Part shown: piece after piece, positions 5,434 through 5,961 of the stretch
How positions within the stretch are numbered: position 1 is the first letter of the stretch
Layout of the letters: the number at the start of each line of letters is the position of its first letter
Program-made: the position numbers and the translations under genes
Notes under the pieces: generated by a model
Databases searched by the model: none
Seen by the model: only the letters and a program-made list of their open reading frames with translations
Told to the model about the DNA's origin: nothing
Assembly (NCBI GenBank): GCA_004357015.1
Contig: SMXE01000031.1
Span: 1 to 5,961, forward strand
Reading direction: 5' to 3'
Length of the DNA stretch: 5,961 bases
From: Caldithrix sp.
GTDB taxonomy: Bacteria; Zhuqueibacterota; Zhuqueibacteria; Oceanimicrobiales; Oceanimicrobiaceae

Positions 5434-5961
5434 CTAACCGAAGAGTGACAGCACGATTTGCGGTGCTGAGTTGGCCTGTGCGAGAGCGGCTGTCGCCGTC
5501 TGCTGCATTATCTGTAGCTTCAGAGATTCCAACTGCTCTTTCGCAAAATCGGCATCGGCGATTCTACTTCTGGATGCCTCGGTATTGATAATGGCGTTGG
5601 AGAGCGATGACTCTTTGACGCTAAGCCGCGCCTGGGTTGAACCGATGGATGCGATGCTGGTCTTCACCGTGGTCAAGGCCGAATTGATACGGCTAAGCGC
5701 GATGCTGGCATTGGCGGCGGACGAAACGTCGATGCTGGCATCGATGATGCCGAGTTGCGCGGAATCATGGTCAGCGGAAGTGACGGTCACAAAAAGTGTG
5801 TCCGTGGTTTCGGCGCCGGTCTGAATGGTAAGCTGCTTGCCGCTCAACAATGAAATTCCGCTAAAAGTGGTCTCGTCCACGATATCGTCAATTTCGCTTG
5901 TGAGCGCGTCCAGCTCGTCATCGATGGCATTGCGTTCCGCGGAGCCCAGCGTGTCGCTGGC
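5434..5961 (-). CDS. fliC: Flagellin, C-terminal 175 residues (partial, 5' end outside window)
   Basis: This is the structural subunit of the flagellar filament, exported through the flagellar type III system. The fragment enters in frame at the window edge. It begins with the end of the conserved N-terminal D1 helix (SAERNAIDDELDALTSEIDDI, fragment residues 7-27) and its loop TTFSGISLLSG (31-41), equivalent to the classical TxFNGxxLLxG. A short beta section (QLTIQTGAETTDTLFVTVTS) leads into the C-terminal D1 helix (SRINSALTTVKTSIASIGSTQARL) and the D0 end (SRIADADFAKEQLESLKLQI, then LAQANSAPQIVLSLFG and TAG). The N- and C-terminal conserved parts are joined almost directly, so there is no room for D2/D3 surface domains, and the full protein should be short, roughly 270-280 residues. 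The usual R and N of the RxxLGAxQNRL segment are replaced. A strong terminator follows. Confidence 0.96.
   Translation of the reverse strand, partial: ASDTLGSAERNAIDDELDALTSEIDDIVDETTFSGISLLSGKQLTIQTGAETTDTLFVTVTSADHDSAQLGIIDASIDVSSAANASIALSRINSALTTVKTSIASIGSTQARLSVKESSLSNAIINTEASRSRIADADFAKEQLESLKLQIMQQTATAALAQANSAPQIVLSLFG

Overview
The window looks like part of a flagellin locus from a flagellated bacterium of moderate GC content. Every gene I can support lies on the minus strand. The phylum cannot be fixed from the sequence. The flagellin, the GT-A and GT-B glycosyltransferases with TPR tails, and the pentapeptide-repeat protein would fit an environmental Gram-negative lineage, but that is inference.

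In transcription order (high to low coordinates) the layout is as follows. (1) The C-terminal 175 residues of a flagellin (5434-5961, 5' end outside the window) are followed immediately by a strong Rho-independent terminator (5380-5413). (2) A spacer of about 330 bases (5100-5433) holds that terminator, a coding-like frame with no usual start codon, and an imperfect inverted repeat. (3) A long pentapeptide-repeat protein follows (4071-5099, or up to 5186 if an upstream GTG is used). (4) After a 154-base gap comes a 280-residue GT-B-like glycosyltransferase (3074-3916). (5) A 264-base AT-rich spacer (2810-3073) carries two short arrays of degenerate 7-bp repeats in opposite orientation around a 10-bp hairpin. 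(6) A GT2 glycosyltransferase with a TPR-like tail (1637-2809) overlaps by ATGA with (7) a GT-B glycosyltransferase with a C-terminal TPR array (1-1640), which runs off the left edge.

Three glycosyltransferases directly downstream of a flagellin suggest a flagellin (or other surface) glycosylation cluster, with the TPR segments possibly contacting the protein substrate or each other. The link is positional: nothing in the sequence proves that flagellin is the acceptor. The pentapeptide-repeat protein has no obvious role in such a pathway and is the least explained gene. The flagellin terminator indicates that the downstream genes are mostly transcribed separately from flagellin. I saw no tRNA, rRNA, CRISPR array, transposase or convincing plus-strand gene.
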